Assembly (NCBI GenBank): GCA_905250025.1
Contig: CAJNOJ010000103.1
Coordinates: forward strand, 277,359 to 341,358
Direction: 5' to 3'
Source of the DNA: Adineta ricciae
Lineage: Eukaryota; Rotifera; Eurotatoria; Adinetida; Adinetidae
DNA length: 64,000 nt
Under the pieces are notes generated by a model, which worked only from the letters and a program-made list of their open reading frames with translations, was not told the origin of the DNA and searched no databases. The position numbers were made by a program, and so were the translations under genes. The first letter of the stretch is position 1. The number at the start of each line of letters is the position of its first letter. Shown in pieces: positions 1-26,483 of this stretch.

Positions 1-108
1 CGTTCGGTTTTTACTGCAGGTGCCAATGACGACGATGATGCCGATGGTGTTGGTTTCGATGGCGGAGGTAAAGATGCAATGAAACTTCGAGCTGAAATGA
101 AACATTGA
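1..108 (+). CDS. 3' end of an unidentified plus-strand gene (partial)
   Basis: An open frame runs from the first base of the window to a TGA at 106-108 and gives about 35 residues. It has an acidic stretch (four consecutive Asp), a glycine patch and a basic end (KLRAEMKH). An acceptor-like TTTACTGCAG ends near position 19, so part of this may be intron. The stop lies only 12 nt from the stop of the next gene on the opposite strand, a tail-to-tail arrangement that supports a real 3' end. Too little remains to name a family. Confidence 0.4.
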   Translation, partial: RSVFTAGANDDDDADGVGFDGGGKDAMKLRAEMKH

Positions 109-120
109 AAAGATTTCTTT

Positions 121-466
121 TCATCCGAGTATAGATGATTTACTTGTTGCAACTTGCTTTTTGTGTACTTCAGCTTCTCGTCGGTCTTTCATTTTGTCAA
201 TCAGACCTACTTGATGGCCGATTTCTCGTTCGATTTGATGCGTTTGTCGGATTTTTGTGAAACGTCGATGACGTTCGTTCTCAAATGCTTCGTCGTCATC
301 GTAATCATTTGTTAATAAATATGCAGATTGTTCACGTTTATATTCCGAATCCTGTTGTTATCAGAATGATATGTATGCATACAATTCCAAGTTAAAAAAA
401 ACTCACTTTAGCCCGTAGGAAAGCTTCTTTTTCTAATCGTGTGATTTTCTTCGAAGATCCGGGCAT
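121..466 (-). CDS. Small coiled-coil protein, 96 aa, two exons
   Basis: Two exons (466-407 and 351-121) join in phase across a 55-nt intron with a GTGAGT donor and an AACAACAG acceptor. The product begins MPGSSKKITRLEKEAF and is hydrophilic and helical. An acidic patch (DYDDDEAFENER) precedes a heptad-like segment (IEREIGHQVGLIDKMKDR). That segment loosely resembles a SNARE motif, but there is no membrane anchor, so this is a weak analogy and the family is not recognised. The ATG is preceded by AAAG, which could be a trans-splice acceptor. Intron phase and charged composition make this a believable gene of unknown function. Confidence 0.55.
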
Positions 467-1472
467 CTTTAGTTGTTTATGTATGACGTGAATCCTTCTT
501 TATCTCCGTCTTCTTCTTCTGTAATATTATCTATGACAAAATACATACGACTGCGCTGATGGATATTTTTCCTCGATTCTCCTTCGTTTTCCAAGTATGC
601 AATTACGGTCAGAAAGTTGCTACGAACGTCAAGACATGAAATGGAAAGATCGAAGAGAAGAAAAGAGAATACGATAACGTGCTTGTTCTGTTCTCCTTCA
701 TTCTTAGTTGGAGATAATAGAGAATAACATGAGAAATTCTCGTACGATAATATACGCCAGCACGACAAATTCAGACTAATACAACTGTTTGTAAGCAGTG
801 AAGCACAGAAATATCGAAGATTGTCAATAGGAAAGGTTAATGAATAAGTGATTTCTTGCCCTTTTGGGTGACCTAGCTCAAAAACACCGAACATAAAAAT
901 ATTTCCGAATCTATGCATTGACAGTTGATTGAATTATCGAATTCTTGATCTTGATTGTAGAATATTTACAATGACGGTTGTATGTTTATGCAAAGATTTA
1001 TGTTTCTATAACTATTTCGATGTATTGTGAATTTGAAGTACAAAGTTTTTGTTTCTTCGCTTTATTATACGTCATTCAAAGTAACTGGAATGGATTTTAA
1101 TATGTGATGTCATCGTTTACTTTTGAAAGAAAAATAAGCTTTCTGGCTAAAAGCTAGAAAATCTTTTCAAGTGATGACGTCTTATAAAATTTCGTTGTAC
1201 TTAAAGAATTCTCGAAATGACGTAAATATATGATCAGTTCGCCCGAAAAAAAAGTCTAGATTAATGTTTTATGGATCAAGCGGTAGGCGTACGGAAAATA
1301 GCTGTTTGTATAAATTTGACGTAACAGCGATCATTACTGCTTTACTCTTTTGCTTTGAAAATCTTGAGGGTGAGAACAATCGGCATACATCGATTTCTAC
1401 TCGTTTATTCTTTGTACTTTCTCTAAACTGCGAATTTTCATTGTTTACAGAATAACATCATATTCAGAAGAA
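467..1472 (+). other. Intergenic, no gene recognised
   Basis: AT-rich DNA between the small coiled-coil gene (leftward) and the membrane protein gene (rightward), so it probably holds the 5' flanks of both. A minus-strand open frame at 469-918 shows no recognisable domain and looks like chance. I see no RNA gene or repeat. Confidence 0.5.
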
Positions 1473-2273
1473 ATGCATGTTGCTATCAAAATTCTAATTG
1501 GTGTTGGGATTGCAACAGTACTTATTGCCATTGTGGTCATTCCAGTTGGAGTTACAGTTGCATCCGGTATTTGATTTTTCTAATCATTTGGACATCTGAT
1601 GATACTTATGTAAGATTTGTTTTACAGGTAGTAGCAGCAATTCAACTGGTAGTAGTTCAGGTAAACATTGTATGAAATCTTACATTCCTTAGTTCTGTAA
1701 GTTGTTTCTTATTGTGCATAGGTGGTTCGAGTAGCTCAGGTATTGTATCATTTCTTGTATTCATTTTATTTTAATACAAGTTTCTTTCGTTGTCGTACAA
1801 TAGGAGCTTTATTATATGGTGTGCGTAAAAATCTTATGTCTTCATCCTTAGGTAATAGTTGGTCCTTGTGTTATTCCAGAACGTATGCCACATTGATGAG
1901 TTCGAGTACTCTTCTAACTACATTAACAATTTGCAACAAATCTCGATTATTGCTTGGCTGTCGTGCAATCGGTAGTTCTAATTTACTTGTTGCTGCAATG
2001 GGTGACAGAAGTGATGTTCTATACAATTGTGGTGTTACATCGTCTTGTAAGAGAGTAGCTAATGGCGTGTCATGGTACTATTCAAGTATGCTCTCGTGGG
2101 GCTTTGCTAGTGGAACAGACACAGTGAATCGTAATCCATGTGATATATCTACTACAAATCCAAGTGAACGTTTGTGTTGGATTACTACTAACAACGGTGG
2201 TTATCGTTGTGGTTCAATGACAGGACTACAAACATCAACGTCATACGAAAAAGTCATATATCATTCTGATTAA
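1473..2273 (+). CDS. Type II membrane or secreted Cys-rich protein with Gly/Ser micro-exons
   Basis: Four exons: 1473-1566, 1628-1660, 1722-1739 and 1804-2273. All three introns interrupt a Gly codon after its first base, so phase is constant. Residues 1-31 form one hydrophobic signal-anchor segment (MHVAIKILIGVGIATVLIAI onward). Two tiny exons of 33 and 18 nt encode only a Gly/Ser/Asn/Thr linker. The last exon encodes about 150 residues of extracellular-type domain with spaced cysteines and the marks LLLGCR, VLYNCG, WYYSS, SWGFA, RLCW and GGYRCG. This looks like a defined extracellular fold, but I cannot name the family. A type II surface or secreted protein is inferred from topology alone. 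An upstream open frame at 1264-1455 is not needed. Confidence 0.7.
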
Positions 2274-2426
2274 GATTAATACTGATTTGTTTGATTATTT
2301 TCTTTTATGTACGTAAACGTGAACAAAAGTAATATAGGTGTGTGTGTGTCAATTAGAGTGGATCAGTATCGAAACGATGTTAAACTCGCGCTCATCCTTC
2401 TAAAATGATAATTTTTATTCGAAATG

Positions 2427-3042
2427 TTAACATTTTTCTTTGAGCACTTTGAGCACTTCTGGAAGTTGCGCACCCATGAAATGACCGCGATTTTTCAATT
2501 CCATGTACTCCGATTTCAAATTCTCAGCTACAAAACGTGCTTCGGCTACTGGAATAAATTTGTCAGTAGGCGAATGTAGTTGCACAATCCATTCCGCATT
2601 TGCTCGCATTGCCTCCCAATTCCTTCGAATATTTCATTTCAATTTTCATCGTTATCATTATCACAAACAATCTAACTTACCATGGTCGATTGTAATATTC
2701 GCTTGCTTTTTCATCCTCATTACCAAGATCAGTATGACATGCTGCTACAAGTATGACTCCTCGTACTTTATCGTGTTCGATTAATCTCATGATTGCTTCA
2801 CAACCTGAGCTATGTCCAATCAGAATAGTTTTGTCATCAAATTTAAGTGTGTTGCGAATAAATGGTAGCCATTGGGATTCTCGAGCCCCATCAGGATCTG
2901 GCATATCTTCGAGAATTACGGTAAACCGACCTAAGCTGTTTAATTCATTCTCCAACCATGCATACCAGTTATTTTCTCTCACCGGTGTGCATCCCATTCC
3001 GGGAATAATTAAAATCCGTTGATTTTCGTTGCTCTCTGCCAT
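2427..3042 (-). CDS. RBBP9-like serine hydrolase (YdeN/RBBP9 alpha/beta hydrolase)
   Basis: Two exons (3042-2681 and 2622-2427) join within a Trp codon to give 185 residues, close to the 186 of human RBBP9. The nucleophile elbow GHSSG puts the catalytic Ser at residue 78. The Asp of SPTDKFIP and the His of GHFMG complete the expected triad. The segment around the splice (NRPWNWEAMRAN) matches the family's RPW-x-WE-x-IKAN pattern. RBBP9 proteins are small intracellular serine hydrolases; the physiological substrate is not settled. The ATG is immediately preceded by CTATATTTTTAG on the coding strand, a good 3' splice site, consistent with spliced-leader addition at the start codon. Confidence 0.9.
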
Positions 3043-3053
3043 CTAAAAATATA
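3043..3053 (-). promoter_or_regulatory. Putative spliced-leader acceptor at the RBBP9-like ATG
   Basis: On the minus strand a T-rich run ending in TAG abuts the initiator ATG with no spacer. No upstream coding exon is apparent, so a trans-splice acceptor or a 5'-UTR intron are the two explanations. Confidence 0.4.
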
Positions 3054-3401
3054 GTTTTTCATTCATATTTGCATCGATATTCATGTAATATAAAGTGAGA
3101 GTAATCTGATTCTAGTTGTCATAATATGTTTTATTTTCTTAAATTTTCATTCACACTCATAGCGAAAAAGAACATGGAAGTAGGACCGAATGAAAGGAAA
3201 AAACCAAACTGATTAAAAAAACCAAGACCATGAAACAAAGGAGAAACAAGTAAACAGAATTAAAACGGGACAAAAGAGAAAGATCATGAAACTACAAGAC
3301 AACAAATAAATAATGAAACGTTCGACTGTTGTGATATTCATAGCACTGACACATAGATAAATGACAGAGGAAAAGAAAAAAGACTAAAATAATGTTTTTT
3401 A

Positions 3402-5254
3402 TTAACGCATTTTGTTAAATAAATTAAGCACACTGTCAGATTCTTTATTGGCGCGACATTTCGTAAATACATTCCAGAATCTTAATGTTTCATCTCCTGC
3501 TCCTGTCACTATGGATTCACCATCAGGCGATACTGCTAAATATAGAACACGAAATGTATGACCAGTCAATCGAGCCAGTTGTAACATTGACGGATATTTC
3601 CACACAACAATTTGATGCTGAGAATAGCCGTGTGTTGAGACAAGTTCGTTCGAATGCTTCGACCAGGCTAAATTACATACCTAAGACAAATTGAATTCAA
3701 AAATAGAATTTGCATGTTTAAACATTGAAGAAAATCCTTACTTGAGACCCGGTATCAATTGACTGTAAATTTTGTGCTGTTAGTGTATTCCAAAATCGAA
3801 TATGCCGATCAGCTGTTCCACCACCACTTGCCAATAGACCTTGTTGATGAGGACTCCAAGCAATGGCTTTCACGGCTGCTGTGTGATCTGTATAGACTTG
3901 AATTGGATTTGAACATGACTGATTCCAAACTAATAAACGATTATCATTGCCACCACTAGCTAACAATTGCCGATCAGGTGACCATTTTAATCCGCAAACT
4001 TCTTGTCGATGTCCAGCTAGTTTTCGCTCTTGTTTATTTGAGCGCGTATCATTTTGTAGAATGAATCGGTCACGAGAACCTGAATATATACACATATCAT
4101 TCCAAGCTAATGCACCAACACGAGCTGTATGACGTGGAAATGAAGCCGTCTTACGGTTTGTCGCTGCGTCCCAAATCTGTACAATGCCTTTATGAGTGCC
4201 CACAGCAACATATTGTCCTCGATCACTCCAAGCTACACTGGTAACCGTATCTGATTCGGTTTGTAAATCACATAATCGTGTCACATTGCTCGTATTAGCA
4301 TTCCATAAGTAAACAGATGCATTGAGGCCAACAGCTAAAATATTCGTGGACGACCAATCAACTAAATTTAGATAGAAATCATCTTGAAGTTCAGGAGCAT
4401 CCAGAACTTTGAATGGAGTTTTTGGAATTTTCCGTAATTGTTTACGCGGCGATCGTAGAAGCCGAATTGAAGCTGGAGATAAGGGTGACAGAGAATAAGG
4501 TGAATAATGCAAATCATCTGTATTACGACGAGCAGAATAACGAAATATCGTATTCGGATCACGTGACCGTAATCGATTTGAATCCGAATTCGTATATGGC
4601 AAACGTTGCTGAGATGAATGAGAAAGAAAGCCAAGTGATGGTGTTAGAATGCCCTACAACAACAACAGCACAGAAGATATATTTTTGCAAAACAAAACTT
4701 CATCATTTTCATACATTAATGCCTGAAATAGCTGTTGTGTGTATTTGTCCTCCTAAGCCTTGGTTAATCAGTGCTGTTGTTCCTCCAGCGTTAGCTGTAT
4801 CATTCGTGCCAGTTTGATTTGTTATGCCCGTTGAATGTTGATTGTTACTGTTTATACTTGAGTAGGCATTATTCATATGTTGTTCATCGTAGAGACAATC
4901 AACTTGTGTACCGAAGATTTCATTTTGCAACAAAGCTTGATAAGTTAGGAGATCTTTGGCACGATCAGCAGCTGTTGTTGTTGTTCCACTCGAAGTCGTA
5001 AGATTTGGTCCTGTGTTTGCTGTGTTAGACGTTGAAGTTTCGCGAGACGATTTTCTATCTGACATTGGACCTTTATGAATTTGTTCTTGATCAATGAAAT
5101 AGGCAGATGGTTGTGAAACGCTCCGAAGTGGAATAAAACGATCACTATGTTTGATTGGCGATGGCGAAGATATCGGAGATGAGAATGGAGATGATGAAAG
5201 CGATGAGCATCCTGACATTGACCGAATTAAGCGACGTTCGAAATCAGGTTCCAT
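3402..5254 (-). CDS. fzr1: FZR1/Cdh1, WD40 co-activator of the APC/C
   Basis: Three exons (5254-4715, 4653-3742, 3680-3402), all phase 0, give about 576 residues; human FZR1 has about 496. The start [12 protein letters not shown] parallels the vertebrate N-terminus, so the upstream in-frame Met at 5290 was not used. The C-box DRFIP binds the APC/C. SPYSLSP and RLLRSPRK precede the WD40 propeller, which starts at [15 protein letters not shown] and contains [17 protein letters not shown] and [11 protein letters not shown]. The product loads substrates onto the anaphase-promoting complex in late mitosis and G1. The extra length is an Asn/Thr/Gly-rich linker after the C-box. The tail reads LFNKMR instead of the usual Ile-Arg ending. 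Cdc20 is excluded by overall similarity to FZR1. Confidence 0.96.
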
Positions 5255-5645
5255 GATGATTAATCTTACAAATAGAACACGATCGATCAATCACGTCAGT
5301 ACTAAAAAAAATGCAATGAGCACAATTACAAACAACGGCCAGACAAAGCCTCGTGTCATCAGTGGTTCAAGACCGTGTCCAATGAAAAAAATTTGACCGT
5401 TTTTTTTTAGAAAATTCTTTCTATCTGTGCAAATTTATTAGGAAGTCATTCTATTGAATTAGTTTCCTTTTCTTATTAATCAACAGGACACTTTGTGAAG
5501 TAGATGGCGCTAGTGATTTGCAAGTGATTGATATACTTTCAAAAGAACGTTGCGCCGTTTTTATTAAAAAAAGTTGATTAATGATATTTGATGAAACGTA
5601 AGATTGTTTATTTTGCTCTTCAGCTTCTTTGTTTACACGAAACTC
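5255..5645. other. Intergenic spacer between TRAF and FZR1
   Basis: About 390 nt that must hold the TRAF 3' UTR and the FZR1 5' flank, since both genes run leftward. A plus-strand frame at 5151-5396 is antisense to FZR1 and looks like chance. Nothing else is recognised. Confidence 0.4.
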
Positions 5646-7045
5646 TTATGTATGACTTGGTAGACCCGAATTTAGATTTAGACAGCGTATAGCATGCGAA
5701 ATCGCTTCCGGTGAATCATTGAAGTGAACTATAATTTTCAGATACATAGTATCATCACAAATATATGGATTATTCGGTTGTCGAAGCGTTTCTAAAGGTA
5801 TAAAGTCATGTATGCCACTTGCTATATTCATATCAAAGCGAGGTCGTTGGTAACTAGTTGACTGCGTATCTGGTTGAAATGATCTTATAACGTGTCTGCG
5901 TTGACTTAATTGATCATAAAGGCAAAATGTCACTTTATAATTAAATGGAAACGAAAGAAGAGCATCGTATTCTCCGCGCATGAGTACGAAAAGAACAGAT
6001 AGATATTTACATTTAGCATTTCCATCGCCGTCCAAGTAAATACGCATCCTCATTTTATAGCCATTTGGCGAGGAATAGAATGGTGGTGAATAGATTGACG
6101 GATGTTTACCTTTTACTGCATCCACTAGAAAATATTGACAAATTCAAATTTAAGAGTAAACAAACATTCGGTTCAGAATGCATACTCATATTCTGTTGAA
6201 CATTCGTAATTTTCCATAGGAATGTTCCATCGTAAGACGCTACTGACCGGTTACTGATCTCTTCAGCTAATGAATATATGTATTGTCGAAATATTTGTCG
6301 ATTAACGGCAAACACTTTAGCAGATGCTCCTGTTTCTTCGGTATCTTGTTTTAAATGCAGTAGATCTTTCGCTACAGCGTTTACTAAGTGCTGAGTTTGC
6401 GATAACTGTGACTTCATTCGCTGTATGTCATCAGTCTCGGCACACAACTGGTCAGAAAAAGCGCTGATTGAGATATTTCGTTCGTTGTTCGACACGAACG
6501 AAGTTGATGATGAATGTTGTGACGGTATACTTTGATGTTTCTGCTCATCCTCGTCTTCTAGTTGAACGGCATGAATGGTGACTAAGTGATTCTGAAAAAA
6601 GACGAATTTTACATAAACAGATTGTGACAAAAATATTGTCTTACAGGATAATCTCGAAAGAGACCGTTCCAATCACAGACATAACAAACAACCGGTTGTA
6701 GTTCCATCTCTTCTACATTCTTTCCATCATCCTTTATGTTTCATTAGAAAATAAAATAAAGCTCTTGGATGCCAGAAATTAAACGTAAGACTTACCATAT
6801 CTGGTATTGTTTCCGTACAACATTGTACACAATTGCACAGCAGTCTAAATATAATTAACAACGCTTATAATTCAAAAGCCAATCTCACAAACAGAATGTG
6901 CTTACAAATCAATGAGATTTAAGCAACTTTGGCAAAACCGATGACCACATTTTAACCGAATGGGTTTCCGCAAAAATAGCGTACATTTCTCACATATACA
7001 AAAACGTGGAACAGAATCTTTATTTCGAATATTAAAACCAACCAT
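5646..7045 (-). CDS. TRAF-family protein (RING, one zinc finger, coiled coil, MATH/TRAF-C)
   Basis: Five exons (7045-6906, 6844-6796, 6731-6645, 6591-6186, 6124-5646) give 386 residues in continuous phase. The N-terminal RING is visible as CEKC, CGHRFCQSC and CVQC. A single TRAF-type zinc-finger remnant follows (CYVCDWNGLFRDYPNHL). Residues of about 110-200 form a coiled coil. The C-terminus is a MATH/TRAF-C domain marked by YDGTFLWKITN, SIYSPPFYSSPNGYKM, VLMRGEYDALL and MNIASG. TRAFs are trimeric E3 ligase or scaffold proteins in TNF-receptor and Toll/IL-1 signalling. The protein is shorter than TRAF2/3/6 because most zinc fingers are absent. Which TRAF subgroup it belongs to cannot be told by eye. 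Confidence 0.92.
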
Positions 7046-10000
7046 GTCAATTTTCGTTCACCGAAAATAATGATCAACTCTCTCGACTTTCCTGGACTTT
7101 TTAACACGTATTCAACGTAAATAAACGTCTTCCTAGGAGATTTCATAAAGACAGTTAGGTTTTTTCCTCTATTTGCATAACTCAAACTTATCAGTCTTGT
7201 CCAAAATTGAATTCTGGTTGATTCTTTCAACACTATTTAACAGTTATTTTTAATAATCCGATAATTTAATCAAATTCTACATTTCAAATAAATAAAATTT
7301 GTCATACGATAGCAATCAAACACACCGGTACGCGTTTCTCGATGTATTTACTCATGGATAAAACCTCTCGATATTTTTCAGGAACTCAATTTTGTTTGTA
7401 CTCGACGTCACTTCGCATTCTGATCGTTTTTTTTAAATTATAAAACAACAGTATCCATACATCACTATGTCGTTTGCGTCGAAAATATTTTTTCATCGAT
7501 ATAACAAATGTCACTATTAAAATAAAGATGACGAAGAAAGAAAATGGCAGACAACGTGTGAAATTGTTTTTACCTTACACGAACCGCTTTTACCTGAGAA
7601 GGAAAAAACAAATATTATCTCGCACTGTAGACGAAAAATAAAGAACATGAAATCATTCTTACCAGAAAATAGTGAAGGCCAATCGAACGCTTTTCACACA
7701 TGCTTATATAAAACTTTTATCCAAAAGCTCTAAGAATTATCCAGTATGATCACATGACCAATTTTATCAATTAAAAGACGAATGAATCACACATACGATA
7801 AGAACAACAGCCATTCTCTCACCGTCGACATGCCGCTCATTAATGACATTTATTATTCATATTTGTCTATAACATAATGACTCTTATATGATACATTAAC
7901 GAATGTGTTGTGAAATGTTTTCATTGATACTTGAGGCTTCTTATTTATGTTGTTTCTGTTGTCATTTGGAGAAGGAGCGGAAAGACTCGAGTCGTTCTTT
8001 GAATTCTATGATCTTATTGATTAAATGATCATCTTTCATCTTGTGTTGGATTCGTAAAAGACGGAATAATATCAAATAAACGAACTATGATGAAAGTACC
8101 CTTCTTATTATTAAACGTTCGCATGGATAAACATTATCGTATGTCTACATCGTAAGAAAACAGGTGACATTGTCTAATGACAAATAGAGTTAGGTTAGAC
8201 GTTCGTTATTTTCTGTTAAGAACATGTTCCTGTCAATTTTATTACATGCACGAATTGAAATTCTCTTCGATATAATGAATTTCTATTGTTCGTTAGAGAA
8301 CGTGAAAGATGTTTTTGGCCAAGTAAATATAGAGCGAAGAGAATGTTGGTTCAGAAACGATTTCATTCGGATGAGCGAACATATTCACGGCATTATCCAC
8401 ATCTGTTTTTCTTCATATTTTAAGTATAAATATAAGCGTCTCAGTTTTACATCGTTAGTTCAGCTTTTCTTTTGTATGAGCGACTTACCTTAAACATTGT
8501 ACAGATCAACGTGATAGTTGATCAATTGTTTCCGAAGAAATTCAATTCACAGAAGATAAGTGCAAACAGATAAAATGCTTTTTTTTAATGAATTTCTCGA
8601 ATTCTCCTCGTTTTCATAACATGATGAAAAATGAAGGTTAGCAGCATATGGGTACCGAAGTGTAAATAATAGAACGCAATTCTATACCTGTCAATTCTGT
8701 TGTTTACTAATGAATTAGATAGAAAGCAAGACAAAGTGTAGGTAATATTTATTGAAGAATGATAATCGTGACATTCTAAACCGAAAAGAATATTTCAGGA
8801 TTGGGTACGATGCCTGTTGGGAAAACCACTGACTGAACTAGATTATTTAATAAATAGAGATCTGATAATTTTCATGAAACATTTTCATTCTGTCACGTAG
8901 ACATTCTCTTTCTTCATATCTGACATATAGAAAGTCTTCCTTTCGGAACAAATGATAGTTTATGCTTAGTAAGATCTCATGCTGTGCTGTCACTTCGTAG
9001 TAAACCGTCGATCTATAAATAGGAAAATAAGTTCAATCAAGCAGCAGATTACATAAGTCGCATCTATTTAACACGTGAGAGACAATTAATTTTCAGTCAG
9101 GAGATAGTTTTAATTCGAGTCTGATCTTAAGAAAATAGTTCCTTCAAAGTGATCTTCTTTTATAATTAAGAAATGCATGATAAGCTACAAAGAAAAAACA
9201 ACGTATTTTTTATCTTGAAGAAAGTTTTTTCCTAATAATGGGGTATAGAATCATCGTTGAAAAAGACCACCTTCTTGTCACATATCCGGAAACAGAGTGA
9301 AGACGAATTTCCTTTTATTTTACGCCAGATTGGAATAGCAACCAAGATTAAAACATCAATGCCTTTCTTCCATAAACAAACTAAGTACAAGATATGAACG
9401 TATTTTTCTTTGCTTTTCTCGCATTAAAAAAGATAAATTTACCATAAGATCTGACTTATATAGCGTTCGTCATGATTTCATTTGAATACGTTCACAGTGT
9501 CGATCTCCAGAGACATTCTCTTCTTCAACTTGTAATTACCTGATTCATATATATTTATTCATTATTTCAACTTTGCCTTTAGCTACTTTAACGCTTATGA
9601 ATTTGTCCTTGTTAACTAATTATCCAATCAAATGTTTCTTTTTTCTTGTGTCTTGTAGACGTCATTGCTTGAGAAAAGATTTCGAATATGAAGTTTTAAG
9701 ATTGTTTAAATCCAGTGAAATATCAATACGCGCAAGTGAATAGGAAAAGACTTAGAAATGAGATCGTTCTTGTTGTCTATTTTTGTATTTTCAATTCCCA
9801 AGTGTATTGTGTTGATGTCGTCGGTGAAATGACTTTTTAATTTTGTGAATATGTCTTGCATGTTCAATGTCGACGATCAGTTACAAAATGTTACTACTAT
9901 CTGTCGATCGTATTAGCGATTGCGACGAGAAGAAAAGGAAAAAAGAAGTCTAATCTTCGAACTAATCATTGTTAGACGAGTTGAAGATAGAAAAAGAAGA

Positions 10001-11800
10001 GAAGAAAAAAAAGAAAGTAATCGCACTGTAATCATGCACACTATTGAGATGTTCTAGTCTAATGATGCCTGAGAATGTGACATTGTATTGATCATCTTGA
10101 CATATTCAATGTGATGTTTTGCCTTTCTATTCCATGTGTTTGGGTGCGCATTTGTGTGATTCACCTAAGATTTATAGTTGTTCTCTTTCCTTACACATAT
10201 TGATTGTAACATTTGTTTCTTCTGATTCAGATAGGTCAATGACCAGATTAAATGTTTCATAAGCTTCATTTACTTCCAATCTGTCGTCATCGTTATCATT
10301 CAAAAGTGGTCTTTTCTCATGGTTCCAAAGCGTCTGTAAAGATTCTATCTAAGTATGGCAAAGATCTTAGCTGCGTGTGATAAGGACCAGATTGGAACAG
10401 GGTGCTTGTAGGGAAAAGTTGAACGTCGATCAGTAGTTTGAAAGGATAGACGTTTCTCTTTTTCTTTTTAAAGTAAATTGAGCAAACAACGAACGAACCG
10501 ACGGCAATCATTTTCCAGCTGATAAAACGAGAAGGAAAAGAAATTTTAGTGACGAGTTTGCTTTCTCAGGTCGCAAATGAGATGTAAAGTATAGCAGTTA
10601 TGCATCGAGTATTTTGAAAACTCTAAGTAGAAAAATTTGTTGAGAGGCATAGAAAGGAAATTGTGAATAGGCTTTTTGTATATAGTATATTAACTGAAGA
10701 AAAATAAAAGTAACGATACTGAGATAGAACAAATGTTTTGTCATCATTAGTACATTAGAATACTTGATGAGATAGATGTATGTCGAAAGGTCGATATTGC
10801 ACAATTCATTTTTTTTTCAAAAGAAAACTCTGACATGAATTGAATATCATTTAGTTTGAACTTGTGTTAAAAGAATACTTAATTGCAATGAGAACACAAG
10901 ATTCATTTTGCTTTTAGTAAATCCTTGAAATTAAGTTTTGTTAGTTCTATAAATAATTTCTCATCTAATTGATTTGATCTTTCAAGTTCGTTATTTTCTA
11001 ATCGGATATGACATTAGTCGTTTTTCTAATATAAAATAGCTATTTAAATTCGCATTCCCAATAGGCTCCTTTATTTGTTTGAAAATCTTCGAGAAATAAC
11101 CACTCGTAGACGGAAGTAAATTGCTCAGCAAAATCATTCCCAAGAAAGAAAACCGATAACCAGAGTGAATGTATGATTCACAGTATCAAATTAGGAGAAA
11201 TTAGAGCGTTCTTTCCCTGAAACGATCAATTTCCGAATTACCTGTCACGTATATTTTCTGGGAAGTAAACAATAGTAGATGTGAAAACAACGGTTTTTCT
11301 CCAGTTTTGACTACTATCGAGAATAATGATTGTGTAGAACTGATCAAAGTTCTTGGATACGAAGGAAACAACGTAATTTCTTGCCTACGCCTGATTTTCG
11401 ATGATTTCATCTAAACCAATCAGTTCTCATTCATTCATTACATATTCATAACAACAATTATCAAAAATTTAGAAAGAAAACTAATTATAAAAGCATTTCT
11501 TGTATTCTGTAAACAACAGTTAATCATTCTATTCTGTTTAGTCTCATATTGTCATTCTCTCCGAACACGATCATTGCAGTGCAGTAGCGATTGATTAAGC
11601 GTAGGATTGCTCTACTTTTAAAAATCCACTTCCGACATGACTTCCATCGACTGAATAGAGTGAACAATCTGGTATTTCATTAGTCGAACAAGAGTCACTT
11701 TGACATATTTTGATTTGAAACAAAGATTTTATAATTTTATAAATATGTATGAGATGAAAAGTATCGAATTATTTTTTTTCTCTTTTGTCTATTCTCGCAG
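7046..11800. other. Long AT-rich region without recognised genes (probable unc-13 5' region)
   Basis: About 4.7 kb with only short open frames (for example 8224-8493 on +, 10598-10804 and 11201-11410 on -) that carry no domain, repeat or splice logic I can support. Intergenic distances elsewhere in the window are a few hundred bases, so this stretch stands out. It probably holds the unc-13 promoter, 5' UTR and first exon or exons, because the first exon I can place (11801) starts after an acceptor and so needs an upstream exon. Confidence 0.5.
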
Positions 11801-26113
<14,313 letters not shown>

Positions 26114-26483
26114 TGAACATTTTCTACTTTGTACTGTACAAACCATTCTCTTTTCTGATTTCGTGTGCGTGTGTGTTTTCTTTCGATGTTTGTGTTCTTC
26201 TTTTTTTTACATATTGCTATACTACCCTTTGACGAACTGATTTGACTTTCTGTTTGTTGTTTCATCGAATGTGTTTTTGTTTTTCTTTCGAGTTATGTTA
26301 TAAACAAAGAAAACCAGCAATTTATATTCGATGAAACATTTACTTTTGAGAAAAACGATTGGGACTGTAGTGACCTCTTCGAGTTTGAAAGAACATGAGA
26401 AAGACAAAATATTTGATTGGAATAATGAAATTGAATGATATTCCTCGAAATCTCTTCGTTTATCTGTTTTCGTTTGTTGATAT

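Noticed and set aside
469-918. 149-codon minus-strand open frame
   Set aside because: No domain, no splice context, low-complexity hydrophobic and Ser/Glu composition; lies in the intergenic 5' region.
1722-2273. Single 183-codon frame taken as a gene starting at 1722
   Set aside because: It reads through an intron (1740-1803). The four-exon model with a signal anchor explains the sequence better.
8224-8493. 89-codon plus-strand open frame in the long gene-free region
   Set aside because: No recognisable motif, isolated, composition typical of chance AT-rich translation.
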